From NCBI GenBank assembly GCA_963777095.1, contig CAVZOY010000001.1, positions 682,001 through 746,000 on the forward strand: a DNA stretch of 64,000 nucleotides, in the 5' to 3' direction. This stretch comes from CAVZOY01 sp963777095 (lineage in GTDB: Bacteria > Actinomycetota > Actinomycetes > Mycobacteriales > Geodermatophilaceae). The stretch's first letter is position 1. Each line of letters begins with the position of its first letter. The translations under genes and the position numbers were made by a program. The notes under the pieces are model-generated. The model was not told the DNA's origin. It worked only from the letters and a program-made list of their open reading frames with translations, and made no database searches. Shown here piece by piece: positions 26,291 through 36,052 of the stretch.

Positions 26291-27928
26291 CTACCCACGG
26301 ACGCCGTGCCGGTGCCCCCAGGCCGCGGCGGCTGTGCGCGAGCCGACGCCGAGCTTGGTGAAGATGTTGGACAGGTGGCGGGCGACCGTCTTCTCGCTGA
26401 TCACGAGCGCCGCGGCGATCTCCCGGTTGCTGCTGCCGGCCGCCAGGCAGGCGAGCACCTCGCTCTCCCGCTCGGTGAGCCCGCCGGGCCGGGACGGCGT
26501 GCCCCGCAGAGCGGCGACGTCGTTCTCCTCCGGCACCGCGCCCAGCCGCCGGAAGACCTCCGCGGCCGCCGCGAGCTCCAGTTCGGCCCCGTCCGCATCG
26601 CCCAGCCGTCGGCAGGCATCGGCCAGCAGCACCCGCGCGCGTGCGCACTCGTACGGCGCCTGCAGGTCCTGCCAGGCGCGGCACGCCTCGTGCAGCACGG
26701 GAACCGCCTCGCCGACGCGCTCCTCGCTGAGCAGCACGGCGCCCCGCCACTGGCGGGCGGCGGCGGTGAACCCGGGGCTCCCGTACCGCTGCGCGATCTC
26801 CGCGAGCTCCGCCACCGCGGCGCCGGCGTCCTCGACCTCCCGGGCGGCCAGGGCGATCTCTGCCGCCGCGGCGAGCAGCCGGGCTCTGAGCAGCTGGTTG
26901 GTGACCTCGGCCAGCAGCGCGGTGCGCACGCAGGCACGGGCCGCCTCGACCCGGCCCTGGGCCAGGCGCAGGAGCGCCAGCCCCGGCTGCGGATTGCGGC
27001 CGAGGCGGTGTGCCCGCTGGTACGCGCGCTCCGCGCCCGCGAGGTCGCCCCGCAGCCGGGCCAGCTCGCCCAGCTGGTAGTGACCTTCGGCCGCGGTGAG
27101 ACCGGCGATGTCGGACAGGTCGGCGCAGACCCGGGTGGCCTCCTGCTCGCTCTCGGCCCAGCGGCCGGCGTCCTGGAGCACCTGCGACCGGTGGACCCGG
27201 CAGATGCCGGTGAACAGCACCGCCGCCGGCAGGGTCTGCAGCCACGACGTGGTCGCCTCGACCCAGAGCCGCGCGCGCCGCAGGTCGCCGAGCTCGTGAC
27301 AGGCGTCCATCAGGTGGCAGTAGATGTTCCCGGCCCAGTCCGGCACCACCTCGCCGGCGAGCACGTGCGCCATGGCCTCGTCCATGAGCGCCATGCCGTC
27401 GCTCACCCGGCTCTCGCGCACCAGGACCCGGCCCTCGCCGAGGAGGCTGATCGCCACCAGGTTGGGGTCTCCGTGGCGCCGTCCGATCTCGCGCACCCGG
27501 TGCGCCGCCGCCACGACGGCTGCCCGGTCGGGGCCGTCCAGCGCCGCCTCCACCTGCAGCATGTAGATCAGGTAGCCGTGCTCGGGGCAGTCCGGTTCGT
27601 CGGCGAGCAGCCCTGACGCCCGGGCCACCCATTCGGAACCCGCGTCGCCGTCGCCGCGCAGGAGGTGGCAGATCGCCACCTCGAGCGCCGTCATGGCCGC
27701 CTCCCGGGTGCGCCCCTCCGCGAGGAAGGCGGCGAACGCAGCCGATCCGGCGGCGACGGTCTCGTCCACCCGGCCGAGCCACCAGGCCGCGTCGGCGAAG
27801 GCGGCGTCGTCGTCCGAGGTCAGCGCAGCCGACCGCCGGACGGCGGCGTACGCAGCGTGCGCCTCGGGCCAGCGGCGCTCGCTATACGCGACACGAGCGA
27901 CGGTCAGCAGGTTGTCGGGCTGACTCAT
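26291..27928 (-). CDS. LuxR-family regulator with TPR-like sensor region
   Basis: 545 residues. A long N-terminal helical-repeat region of TPR type (many AEAHAAYAAV/RVREIGRRHG-like helices) has no P-loop. The C-terminus is a LuxR DNA-binding domain: LTERESEVLACLAAGSSNREIAAALVISEKTVARHLSNIFTKLGV, with the recognition helix near KTVARHLSNI. It is a transcription factor whose repeats presumably sense a partner or ligand. ATG 27928 is used. A plausible promoter lies at 27956-27983. Confidence 0.85.
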   Translation of the reverse strand: MSQPDNLLTVARVAYSERRWPEAHAAYAAVRRSAALTSDDDAAFADAAWWLGRVDETVAAGSAAFAAFLAEGRTREAAMTALEVAICHLLRGDGDAGSEWVARASGLLADEPDCPEHGYLIYMLQVEAALDGPDRAAVVAAAHRVREIGRRHGDPNLVAISLLGEGRVLVRESRVSDGMALMDEAMAHVLAGEVVPDWAGNIYCHLMDACHELGDLRRARLWVEATTSWLQTLPAAVLFTGICRVHRSQVLQDAGRWAESEQEATRVCADLSDIAGLTAAEGHYQLGELARLRGDLAGAERAYQRAHRLGRNPQPGLALLRLAQGRVEAARACVRTALLAEVTNQLLRARLLAAAAEIALAAREVEDAGAAVAELAEIAQRYGSPGFTAAARQWRGAVLLSEERVGEAVPVLHEACRAWQDLQAPYECARARVLLADACRRLGDADGAELELAAAAEVFRRLGAVPEENDVAALRGTPSRPGGLTERESEVLACLAAGSSNREIAAALVISEKTVARHLSNIFTKLGVGSRTAAAAWGHRHGVRG

Positions 27929-27955
27929 CCCGGCCTCCGCGAGATGTGGTGACCC

Positions 27956-27983
27956 AGCCTAGAGCGCCATCCCCCGGTGTCAG
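27956..27983 (-). promoter_or_regulatory. candidate promoter of the LuxR-type regulator gene
   Basis: On the minus strand CTGACA (27978-27983) and TAGGCT (27956-27961) are spaced by 16 bases. They lie about 28 bases before ATG 27928. The -35 element overlaps the stop codon of the upstream aminotransferase gene. Confidence 0.4.
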
Positions 27984-29350
27984 CCCGTTCCCAGCGCCCC
28001 AGCCACCTCGTCGAAGGCGGCGGTGTGCGCGTCGACGTCGGCGGACGTCGTCGTCGGGGCCATGAGCGCCATGTTGTGGAACGGCGTCAGCAGCAGCCGG
28101 CGGTTGAGCGCGTGCAGGTGGAGCAGCGTCTGCAGCCCGAAGTCGTCGGCCTCGGCCGCGTCGTGCCCGGTGCGCGGCGACTGCGGCGCGAAGGCGTACT
28201 CGGCCCGTGCACCGAGGCGGGTCACGTGCCACGGCAGCCCGTGCCGCTCGAGCACCTCGGCGACGCCGTCGGCCCAGCGCCGGCCCAGCGGCAGCATGTG
28301 CGCGTAGGCGTCGTCGGTGAGCACCTCGGTGAGCGTCGCGCGCATCGCGGCCAGCGACAGCGCGTTGCCGGCCAGCGTGCCGCCGATGCCGCCGACGTCG
28401 ATGTCCTCGAGCTCGATCGACGTCCTGATCCGGTCGGCCAGCTCGGCAGTGAGCCCGAAGGCACCGCACGGGATGCCGCCGCCGATCGCCTTGCCCATCG
28501 TCACGACGTCCGGCTCCAGGCCGTCGGCGACGGTCATGCCGCCGGGCCCGGCGCACAGCGTGTGCGTCTCGTCGATGACCAGCAGCGTGCCGGTCTCGCG
28601 GGTCAGCCGGCGGAGCGCCTCGTGGTAGCCCGGCTCGGGCAGCACGATGCCGATGTTGGTCATCGCCGGCTCGAGCAGCACGCAGGCGACGTCGCCGCGG
28701 CGCAGCTCGCGCTCGAGCGCATCGACGTCGTTGAACTGCACGACCGCGGTCGTGACGGCGGGGTCGACCGGCGGGCCGATGTTGCCGCGGCGCGGGACCA
28801 CGCGACCCGACGGGTCCAGCGTCGCGAACGCCTCGTCGACGCTGCCGTGGTAGCTGTAGTCCATCACCAGCACGCGGGGCCGGCCGGTGAGATGCCGGGC
28901 GTAGCGCAGCACGTGCCGGTTGGCGTCGGTGGCCGACAGCGTGAACTGCCACTGCGGCAGGCCGAACCGCCGGCCGAGCTCCTCGGCGACGACGGCGGCA
29001 TCGCCGGTCGGCAGCATGACCGTGATCCCGCGGGCGACCTGCTCCTGCACGGCGGCGACCGTCGGTGCCGGCGAGTGGCCGGTCATGGCGCCGGTGTCGC
29101 CGAGGCAGAGGTCGATGTGCTCGATGCCGTCGGCGCAGGTGAACCGCGACCCCTGGGCCTCGGTGACGTGCAGCGGGAACGGGCCCGCCCACTTGGCCAT
29201 CCAGCTCATCGGCACGCCGCCGGGCATGCTCGCGCGGGCGCGCTCGTGGAGGGCGGCGCAGCGCGGGTGCTCGTCGGCCAGGCGACGCGACTCCTCCTCG
29301 GTCAGCCGGGCGACGACCGCCGGGTCGGCGGCGGTGCTCAGGGCGGTCAT
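27980..29350 (-). CDS. class-III aminotransferase (glutamate-1-semialdehyde aminotransferase-like)
   Basis: 456-residue PLP enzyme. The substrate-entry motif SATDANRHVLRYAR, the cofactor region VLLEPAMTNIGIVLP, Asp in LLVIDETHT and the Schiff-base Lys in VTMGKAIGGGIPCGAFG are all present. Members act on amino groups of omega-amino acids, polyamines or semialdehydes. Its place as last gene of the SpuC-like/Ald/PuuB-like operon (17 bases after the oxidase) makes an amine-catabolic transaminase much more likely than a heme-biosynthetic HemL. Confidence 0.85.
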   Translation of the reverse strand: MTALSTAADPAVVARLTEEESRRLADEHPRCAALHERARASMPGGVPMSWMAKWAGPFPLHVTEAQGSRFTCADGIEHIDLCLGDTGAMTGHSPAPTVAAVQEQVARGITVMLPTGDAAVVAEELGRRFGLPQWQFTLSATDANRHVLRYARHLTGRPRVLVMDYSYHGSVDEAFATLDPSGRVVPRRGNIGPPVDPAVTTAVVQFNDVDALERELRRGDVACVLLEPAMTNIGIVLPEPGYHEALRRLTRETGTLLVIDETHTLCAGPGGMTVADGLEPDVVTMGKAIGGGIPCGAFGLTAELADRIRTSIELEDIDVGGIGGTLAGNALSLAAMRATLTEVLTDDAYAHMLPLGRRWADGVAEVLERHGLPWHVTRLGARAEYAFAPQSPRTGHDAAEADDFGLQTLLHLHALNRRLLLTPFHNMALMAPTTTSADVDAHTAAFDEVAGALGTG

Positions 29351-29367
29351 GCAGATCTCCCGTTCGG

Positions 29368-30753
29368 TCAGTGCCCGGTCAGCCGGGTCAGGGCCCGGTC
29401 GAGCAGCGCGGCGGGCCGGCCGGTGCGGCGCTCCCGCTCGTCGATCGTCGCGGCCAGGTGCAGACCGGTGTTCACGCCCAGCCAGCGCAGTGGCTCGGGC
29501 TCGAAGCGCCTCGACCGGTGGCCGACCCAGGGCAGCCGGGTCAGCTCCGTGTCCTCGCCGGTGATCAGGTCGGCGAGCGTCCGGCCGGCCAGGTTGGTCA
29601 GCGCGACGCCGTCGCCGGCGTAGCCGCCGGCGCGGGCCAGCCCGGTGACGGCGTCGTGGTGGACCGACGGCCACCAGTCACGAGGAACGCCGAGCACCCC
29701 GCCCCACCGGTGCGTGATCGCGGCGTCGGCGAGCTGCGGAAAGAGCTCGACCAGGCTGTGGCGGATCATGTCGTGCACGCCGCGCGCCAGCTCGTGCGCC
29801 CGGTTGATCCGCGACCCCAGGCGGTACGGCGCGCCACGGCCGCCCATCGCGATCCGGCCGTCGGCGGTGCGCTGCAGGTAGATGATCAGTCGCCGGTCGT
29901 CGCTGAGCGTCTCGCGGCCCGACCAGTCGACCTCCTTCCAGAAGTCGTCCGGCAGCGGCTCCGTGGCCAGCATCAGGGAGTACAGCGGCAGCAGGTCGCG
30001 GCGAGCGTTCGGCAGCGTGCGGGTGTAGCCCTCGAGCGCGCGGACGACGACCTTCGCCGTCACGTCGCCGAACGGAGTCCGGGCCGTGTGCGGCGTGATC
30101 TCGGTGACCGGGGTGCTCTCGTGGATGGTGACGCCGAGCCGCTCCACGGCCTCGGCGAGCCCGCGGACCAGCCGGGCGGGGTGGACGGCGGCGCAGTGCG
30201 GCGACCACGTGCCGCCGTACACGCGGTCGGCGGCGACCCGTTCACGGGCCTCCGACCGCGACAGCCAGCGCAGGTCGTCGTCCGCGAAGCCCCACTCGCG
30301 GGCCCGGTCGACCGACTCCCGCAGCCGAGCCGCCTGGAGCTCGGTGGTGGCCACGCACAGGAAGCCGCCCTTGGCCGCCTGCGCGTCGATGCCCTCGGCC
30401 TCCGCGACGGCGAGCACCTCGTCGACGGTGGCGTCGGCCGCCCGCTGCCAGGCGACGGCCCCCTCGCGGGAGCTCTGGGCGGCGATCGCCTCCCAGCTCA
30501 GCGGCAGCAGGTTGGACAGCCACCCGCCGTTGCGCCCCGAGGCACCGAAGCCGGCGAAGTCCCGTTCCAGGACGACGATCCGCAGGCCCGGATCGCGGCG
30601 GGCGAGGTAGTACGCCGTCCACAGGCCGGTGTAACCGCCTCCGACGATGGCGACGTCGGCCTCGGTCGAGCCGCGCAGCTGCGGGCGCTGCCGCAGCAGG
30701 TCGCCGTCCGGCAGCGTGTCGTGCCAGAGCGACCGCGGAGCGGGCGCGATCAC
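29368..30753 (-). CDS. FAD-dependent amine oxidoreductase (PuuB/DAO family)
   Basis: 461 residues. The N-terminal dinucleotide-binding motif VAIVGGGYTGLWTAYYLAR is followed by LERDFAGFGASGRNGGW, as in gamma-glutamylputrescine oxidases. The C-terminal FAD motif is GYAGDGVALTNLAGRTLADL. It should oxidise an amine or amino acid to aldehyde/imine with release of NH3 and H2O2. The GTG start overlaps the stop of alanine dehydrogenase. No gamma-glutamylputrescine synthetase is in the window, so the true substrate may be a free amine. Confidence 0.85.
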   Translation of the reverse strand: MIAPAPRSLWHDTLPDGDLLRQRPQLRGSTEADVAIVGGGYTGLWTAYYLARRDPGLRIVVLERDFAGFGASGRNGGWLSNLLPLSWEAIAAQSSREGAVAWQRAADATVDEVLAVAEAEGIDAQAAKGGFLCVATTELQAARLRESVDRAREWGFADDDLRWLSRSEARERVAADRVYGGTWSPHCAAVHPARLVRGLAEAVERLGVTIHESTPVTEITPHTARTPFGDVTAKVVVRALEGYTRTLPNARRDLLPLYSLMLATEPLPDDFWKEVDWSGRETLSDDRRLIIYLQRTADGRIAMGGRGAPYRLGSRINRAHELARGVHDMIRHSLVELFPQLADAAITHRWGGVLGVPRDWWPSVHHDAVTGLARAGGYAGDGVALTNLAGRTLADLITGEDTELTRLPWVGHRSRRFEPEPLRWLGVNTGLHLAATIDERERRTGRPAALLDRALTRLTGH

Positions 30754-31865
30754 GACAGCACGTCGGCCAGGTCCGCCCCCGCGAGTCCGTGCGCGGCCGC
30801 CACCGGTGCGGACACGACCGAGCCGGCCACGACGTTGACGCCGGCTGCGAGCGCCGGATCCGCCCGGACCGCGGTCCCCCAGCCGAGGTCGGCGATGCGG
30901 GCGGCGTAGGGCAGCGTGACGTTGGTCAGCGCCCAGGTGCTGGTGTGCGGCACGGCGCCGGGCATGTTGGCGACGCAGTAGAACATCGACTCCGCGACGC
31001 GGAAGGTCGGGTCGGAGTGGGTCGTCGGCCGGGTCGACTCGAAGCAGCCGCCCTGGTCGACCGAGATGTCGACCAGGACGCTGCCCGGCTTCATCCGGCT
31101 CACCAGGTCGTCGGTCACCAGCACCGGCGCCTTGGCGCCGGCCACCAGTACCGCCCCGATGACCAGGTCGGCGCCGAGCACCGCCCGCTCCACCTCGTAG
31201 GCGTTGGACGTGACCGTCTGCAGGTGGCCCTGGTAGATGCGGTCGGCCTCGCGCAGCCGGTCGACGTTCGTGTCGAGCAGGATCACCTCGGCCTGCATGC
31301 CCAGCGCGATGGCCGCCGCGTTCATCCCCGCCACGCCGGCGCCGAGGACGACGACCGTCGACGGGTAGACGCCGGGCACGCCGCCGAGCAGCACGCCGCG
31401 CCCGCCGTTGGCGCGGAGCAGCGTCGCCGCGCCGACCTGCGGGGCGAGCCGGCCGGCCACCTCGCTCATCGGCGCGAGCAGCGGCAGCGACCGGTCGGGC
31501 AGCTGCACCGTCTCGTAGGCGATGGCCGTGGTGCCGGCGTCGGCGAGCGCCTCGGTGAGCGGCCGGTCGGCGGCCAGGTGCAGGTAGGTGAACAGCACCA
31601 GGTCCGGCCGGAGGAAGGGGTACTCCGAAGCCACCGGCTCCTTGACCTTGAGCAGCAGCTCGGCGTGCTCCCACACCTCGTCGGCGGTGCCGAGCACCTT
31701 CGCGCCGGCGGCCGCGTACTCGCCGTCCGGCAGCGACGAGCCCGTGCCCGCCCCCGACTGCACGAACACGTCGTGCCCCCGGCCGACCAGCTCGTGCACG
31801 CCGGCCGGGGTGATGGCCACCCGGTACTCGTGGTCCTTGACCTCGGTCGGGATCCCGATCCGCAT
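30750..31865 (-). CDS. ald: alanine dehydrogenase
   Basis: 371 residues, the standard length. MRIGIPTEVKDHEYRVAITP carries the N-terminal substrate site (Arg15-region), with LKVKEP near 74 and FTYLHLA near 92. The NAD-binding motif VLGAGVAGMNAA is near 170, and the C-terminal signature is NMPGAVPHTSTWALTN. It interconverts L-alanine and pyruvate + NH4+. In this operon it would recycle the alanine formed when pyruvate-dependent transaminases accept amino groups from polyamines. Confidence 0.95.
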   Translation of the reverse strand: MRIGIPTEVKDHEYRVAITPAGVHELVGRGHDVFVQSGAGTGSSLPDGEYAAAGAKVLGTADEVWEHAELLLKVKEPVASEYPFLRPDLVLFTYLHLAADRPLTEALADAGTTAIAYETVQLPDRSLPLLAPMSEVAGRLAPQVGAATLLRANGGRGVLLGGVPGVYPSTVVVLGAGVAGMNAAAIALGMQAEVILLDTNVDRLREADRIYQGHLQTVTSNAYEVERAVLGADLVIGAVLVAGAKAPVLVTDDLVSRMKPGSVLVDISVDQGGCFESTRPTTHSDPTFRVAESMFYCVANMPGAVPHTSTWALTNVTLPYAARIADLGWGTAVRADPALAAGVNVVAGSVVSAPVAAAHGLAGADLADVLS

Positions 31866-31887
31866 CGTCGCTTCTCTCCGTCGACCG

Positions 31888-33291
31888 CTACAGGATCTGC
31901 CAGGCCCGCTGCAGGACGTCGCGCAGGATCTGCTCGATCTCGTCGAAGTGGGTCTGGTCGCAGGTCAGCGGCGGGGCGACCTGGACGACGGGGTCGCCGC
32001 GGTCGTCGGCGCGGCAGTAGAGGCCGGCCTCGAACAGCGCCTTGGACAGGAATCCGCGGAGCAGCCGCTCGGACTCGTCGTCGTCGAAGGTCTCCTTGGT
32101 CGCCTTGTCCTTGACCAGCTCGATCCCGTAGAAGTACCCGTCGCCGCGGACGTCACCGACGATCGGCAGGTCGAGCAGCTGCTCGAGGGTCGCGCGGAAG
32201 GCGCCCTCGTTGTCGAGCACGTTCTGGTTGAGCTTCTCGCGGTCGAAGATGTCGAGGTTGGCCATGGCCACCGCCGACGAGACCGGGTGGCCGCCGAACG
32301 TGTAGCCGTGCGCGAAGCTCGTGGTGCCGTGCAGGAACGGCTCCATCACGCGGTCGGTGGCGACCATCGCGCCGATCGGCGAGTAGCCCGAGGTGAGCCC
32401 CTTGGCGCAGGTGATCAGGTCGGGCACGTAGTCGTACCGGTCGGCGGCGAAGGTGTGCCCGAGCCGGCCGAAGGCGCAGATGACCTCGTCGGAGACGAGC
32501 AGCACGTCGTAGCGGTCGCAGATCTCGCGCACCCGCTCGAAGTAGCCGGGCGGCGGCGGGAAGCAGCCGCCGGAGTTCTGCACCGGCTCGAGGAAGACCG
32601 CCGCGACCGTGTCGGGGCCCTCGGTCTCGATGGCGATGGCGATCTGGTCGGCGGCCCAGCGGCCGAAGGCCTCGAGGTCGGAGCCGTACTCGGGGGCCCG
32701 GTAGAAGTTGGTGTTGGCCACCTTGAAGGCGCCGGGCACCAGCGGCTCGAACATCTCCTTGGCGGCGGGGATGCCGGTGATGGAGAGCGCGCCGTGCGGA
32801 GTGCCGTGATAGGCGACGGCGCGGCTGATCACCTTGTGCTTGAGCGGCTTGCCCTGCAGCTTCCAGTACTGCTTGGCCACCTTCCACGCGGTCTCGACGG
32901 CCTCGCCGCCGCCGGTGGTGAAGAAGACGCGGTTGAGGTCGCCGGGGGCGAGCTCGGCGAGGCGCTCGGCCAGCTCCACCGCCCGCGGGTGCGCGTAGGA
33001 CCAGAGCGGGAAGAAGGCGAGCTCGCTCGCCTGGCGGGCGGCGGCCTCGGCCAGCTCGCGGCGGCCGTGGCCGGCCTGGACGACGAAGAGCCCCGAGAGC
33101 GCATCGAGGTAGCGGCGACCCTTGTCGTCCCAGATGTAGGGGCCCTCGCCCTTGACGATCACCGGCACCGCTCCCCCGCCCTCGGCATACGTCGAGTGGC
33201 GGGTGAAGTGCATCCACAGGTGGTCGCTGGCCCGCTGCGACAGGGAGCTCGTCGGCTGCTGCTCCGTGGCCAGTTGCGGGGTGGTGGTCAT
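31888..33291 (-). CDS. class-III aminotransferase, putrescine/omega-amine:pyruvate type (SpuC-like)
   Basis: 467 residues. YIWDDKGRRYLDALSGLFVVQ and FFPLWSYAHPRAVELAERL open the fold. FTTGGGEAVETAWKVAKQY binds phosphate, AVFLEPVQNSGGCFPPPPGY and LLVSDEVICAFGRLG (Asp) follow, and the PLP Lys is in ITCAKGLTSGYSPIGAM. The pattern fits putrescine-, beta-alanine- or omega-amino acid:pyruvate transaminases. It is first in the leftward amine operon and divergent from aldehyde dehydrogenase, the expected next step. ATG 33291 is preceded by GAGGGA. Confidence 0.88.
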   Translation of the reverse strand: MTTTPQLATEQQPTSSLSQRASDHLWMHFTRHSTYAEGGGAVPVIVKGEGPYIWDDKGRRYLDALSGLFVVQAGHGRRELAEAAARQASELAFFPLWSYAHPRAVELAERLAELAPGDLNRVFFTTGGGEAVETAWKVAKQYWKLQGKPLKHKVISRAVAYHGTPHGALSITGIPAAKEMFEPLVPGAFKVANTNFYRAPEYGSDLEAFGRWAADQIAIAIETEGPDTVAAVFLEPVQNSGGCFPPPPGYFERVREICDRYDVLLVSDEVICAFGRLGHTFAADRYDYVPDLITCAKGLTSGYSPIGAMVATDRVMEPFLHGTTSFAHGYTFGGHPVSSAVAMANLDIFDREKLNQNVLDNEGAFRATLEQLLDLPIVGDVRGDGYFYGIELVKDKATKETFDDDESERLLRGFLSKALFEAGLYCRADDRGDPVVQVAPPLTCDQTHFDEIEQILRDVLQRAWQIL

Positions 33292-33448
33292 TCTCGGTCC
33301 CTCGGTCGGGTCGACGGAGCCGCTGGGTGTCCCGCGCCGGACGCGCGGATCCGATGGTCGGCTCCGGGAACGACTCCCAGCATCGTGGGTCAGGGGGCCC
33401 TTTGGCAACCGTATCCGTCATCTGAGCGCGCAACAGCTACTGCATCCG

Positions 33449-33477
33449 TTGACATACGTGCGCCTGCTGGATGGAAT
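33449..33477 (+). promoter_or_regulatory. candidate promoter of the aldehyde dehydrogenase-agmatinase operon
   Basis: A perfect -35 TTGACA (33449-33454) and TGGAAT (33472-33477) are spaced by 17 bases, with GTG 33513 about 35 bases further on. It lies in the 220-base divergent region shared with the aminotransferase operon, the natural target for the nearby AsnC-type regulator. No clear operator palindrome could be assigned by eye. Confidence 0.6.
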
Positions 33478-33512
33478 GCTGCACAGGACGGCCGACCCGG
33501 AGGAGAGCACGC

Positions 33513-34958
33513 GTGAGCGACAAGACGGTACTGCGCAACGTCGTGGGCGGAGAGCACGTCGACGCGGTCGACGGGCGGTCGATGGACCTCGTCGACCCGA
33601 CCACCGGCGAGGTGTTCGGGTCCGCGCCGATGTCCGGCGCGGAGGACGTCGATCGCGCGTACGCCGCAGCGTCGACGGCCTTCGAGACGTGGCGGGACAC
33701 CACGCCGTCCGAGCGCCAGCGTGCGCTGCTGCGCTTCGCCGACCTGGTCGAGGAGCACGCCGACGAGCTGGTCGCGCTGGAGAGCCGCAACACCGGCAAG
33801 CCGGTCGCGCTGACCACGTCGGAGGAGATCCCGCCGATGGTCGACCAGATCCGCTTCTTCGCCGGCGCCGCCCGCGTGCTCGAGGGCAAGGGCGCGGCCG
33901 AGTACATGGCCGGGCACACCTCGTTCGTCCGGCGCGAGCCGATCGGCGTCGTCGGCCAGGTCACGCCGTGGAACTACCCGATGATGATGGCGGTCTGGAA
34001 GTTCGCTCCCGCGATCGCTGCGGGCAATGCCGTCGTCCTCAAGCCCAGCGACACCACCCCCGTGACCACCGTGCGGCTGGCCGAGCTCGCTGCCGAGGTG
34101 CTGCCGCCCGGCGTGCTGAACGTCATCTGCGGCGACCGCGACACCGGCCGGGCGCTGGTCGAGCACCCCACCCCGCAGCTGGTCGCCATCACCGGGTCGG
34201 TCGGCGCCGGCATGCAGGTGGCCGAGTCGGCGGCGCGCGACCTCAAGCGGGTCCACCTGGAGCTGGGCGGCAAGGCACCGGTCGTCGTCTTCGACGACGC
34301 CGACCTCGAGTCGGCGGCGGAGAACATCGCGATCGCCGGCTACTTCAACGCCGGGCAGGACTGCACCGCGGCCACGCGCGTCCTCGCCTCGCCGGGCATC
34401 CACGACGACTTCGTCGCGGCGCTGACCGAGCAGGCCCGCAACACCACCACGACCTACGCGAACGGCCCCGGCGACGAGGACGCCCTCGTGCCGCCGGTGA
34501 ACAACGCCAACCAGCTGGCCCACGTCACCGGGTTCCTCGACCGTGCGCCGACGCACGCGGAGGTCACCACGGGTGGCCGCCGCCAGGGCGACCACGGCTT
34601 CTTCGTGGAGCCGACCGTCGTGGCCGGGTTGCGGCAGGACGACGAGATGATCCAGCGCGAGGTGTTCGGGCCGGTCATCACCGTGCAGCGGTTCACCGAC
34701 GAGGACGAGGCGCTGCGCTGGGCCAACGGCGTCCAGTACGGACTGGCGTCCAGCGTGTGGACGAAGGACTTCGGCCGGGCCATGCGGATGAGCAAGCGCC
34801 TGGACTTCGGCTGCGTGTGGATCAACACGCACATCCCGCTGGTCGCCGAGATGCCGCACGGCGGGTTCAAGCACTCCGGGTACGGCAAGGACCTGTCGAT
34901 GTACGGGTTCGAGGACTACACCCGCGTCAAGCACGTCATGGCGAACATCGAGTCGTGA
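33513..34958 (+). CDS. gamma-aminobutyraldehyde dehydrogenase-type aldehyde dehydrogenase
   Basis: 481-residue NAD(P)+-dependent aldehyde dehydrogenase. Visible are QVTPWNYPMMMAVWKFAPA, the NAD-site GSVGAG, the general base Glu in HLELGGKAPV, and the catalytic Cys in NAGQDCTAATRV. C-terminal MPHGGFKHSGYGKDLSMYGFEDYTRVKHVM closely follows the PatD/YdcW 4-aminobutyraldehyde dehydrogenases. It would oxidise the aldehyde produced by the divergent transaminase or oxidase to GABA. GTG 33513 follows AGGAG, and its stop overlaps the agmatinase start. Confidence 0.88.
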   Translation: MSDKTVLRNVVGGEHVDAVDGRSMDLVDPTTGEVFGSAPMSGAEDVDRAYAAASTAFETWRDTTPSERQRALLRFADLVEEHADELVALESRNTGKPVALTTSEEIPPMVDQIRFFAGAARVLEGKGAAEYMAGHTSFVRREPIGVVGQVTPWNYPMMMAVWKFAPAIAAGNAVVLKPSDTTPVTTVRLAELAAEVLPPGVLNVICGDRDTGRALVEHPTPQLVAITGSVGAGMQVAESAARDLKRVHLELGGKAPVVVFDDADLESAAENIAIAGYFNAGQDCTAATRVLASPGIHDDFVAALTEQARNTTTTYANGPGDEDALVPPVNNANQLAHVTGFLDRAPTHAEVTTGGRRQGDHGFFVEPTVVAGLRQDDEMIQREVFGPVITVQRFTDEDEALRWANGVQYGLASSVWTKDFGRAMRMSKRLDFGCVWINTHIPLVAEMPHGGFKHSGYGKDLSMYGFEDYTRVKHVMANIES

Positions 34959-36052
34959 GGTACGGCGCCCAGTACGGACCGGACGTCACGTTCCTGGGCG
35001 TCGATCGCTGCGACGTCGCTGACCCCGCCTCGATGGCGGGTGCGGACGTCGTCGTCCTCGGGGCGCCGTTCGACGGCGGCACGTCGCACCGGCCGGGCAC
35101 CCGGTTCGGGCCGCAGGCGATCCGGACGACGGACTACCTGCCGCACGACGGGTCGCGGCCCAGCCTGGCGCTGCGCACCGACGGGCTGCGCGACCTGCGG
35201 GTGCTGGACGCCGGGGATGTCGAGATGTTCTCGGGCGACATCGTGAAGGCCCTCGGCGCGCTGCGGTCGGCCGTGGCGGCCGTCGTGCGGGCGGGGGCGA
35301 TCCCGGTGGTGCTGGGTGGCGACCACTCGGTGACGTACGCGGACGCGTCCGGCGTGGCCGACGTGCTCGGCGAGGGCCGGGTGTCGATGCTGCACTTCGA
35401 CGCGCACGCCGACACCGGCAACATCGAGTTCGGGTCGCTGTGGGGGCACGGACAGCCGATGCGCCGGCTGATCGAGTCGGGGTCGCTGCGCGGCGACCGG
35501 TTCCTGCAGATCGGGCTGCGGGGCTACTGGCCGGGGCCGGAGACGCTGGACTGGATGGCCGGGCAGCGGATGCGGTCGTACGAGATGACCGAGATCGGGC
35601 ACCGCGGGCTGGAGGCGTGCCTCACCGAGGCGTTCGGCATCGCGACGGACGGCTGCGACGGGGTGTTCCTGTCGGTCGACATCGACGTGTGCGACCCGGG
35701 GCACGCGCCCGGTACCGGGACGCCGGAGCCGGGCGGGCTGACCGCGCGCGAGCTGCTGGACTCGGTGCGCCGGATCTGCCTGGAGCTGCCGGTCGTGGGC
35801 GTCGACGTGGTGGAGGTCAGCCCGCCGTACGACCACGCCGACGTGACGGCGGCGCTGGCGAACCGGGTGGTGCTGGAGGCGTTGTCGGCGATCGCGCGGC
35901 GGCGCCGGGACGCGGCCGAGGGGACGTCGTGGGATCCGGCGCTGCCCCTGCTCGCTGACCGCGGCGGTACCGGCCGGACTCAGGCCTCGGCGGCCAGCTC
36001 CGACTCCGCCGACCCGGATCCGCGGTCGGTGCGCCGGGTGCCCCAGGCGTAG
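34955..36052 (+). CDS. speB: agmatinase family ureohydrolase
   Basis: 365 residues. The binuclear Mn2+ site ligands are all present: GGDHSVT, HFDAHADTG and SVDIDVCDPGHAPGTGTPEPGG. These hydrolases split agmatine to putrescine and urea; guanidinobutyrase is a close alternative. The context (polyamine transport and breakdown) supports a guanidino-amine substrate. GTGA overlap with the upstream dehydrogenase. The last 24 codons overlap the convergent AsnC gene and may be a frame-shifted or non-native tail. Confidence 0.88.
   Translation: MRYGAQYGPDVTFLGVDRCDVADPASMAGADVVVLGAPFDGGTSHRPGTRFGPQAIRTTDYLPHDGSRPSLALRTDGLRDLRVLDAGDVEMFSGDIVKALGALRSAVAAVVRAGAIPVVLGGDHSVTYADASGVADVLGEGRVSMLHFDAHADTGNIEFGSLWGHGQPMRRLIESGSLRGDRFLQIGLRGYWPGPETLDWMAGQRMRSYEMTEIGHRGLEACLTEAFGIATDGCDGVFLSVDIDVCDPGHAPGTGTPEPGGLTARELLDSVRRICLELPVVGVDVVEVSPPYDHADVTAALANRVVLEALSAIARRRRDAAEGTSWDPALPLLADRGGTGRTQASAASSDSADPDPRSVRRVPQA

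Noticed and set aside
27980..29350. Heme-biosynthetic glutamate-1-semialdehyde aminotransferase HemL
   Set aside because: Sequence is of the same superfamily, but it is the last gene of an amine-catabolic operon and no tetrapyrrole genes are nearby.
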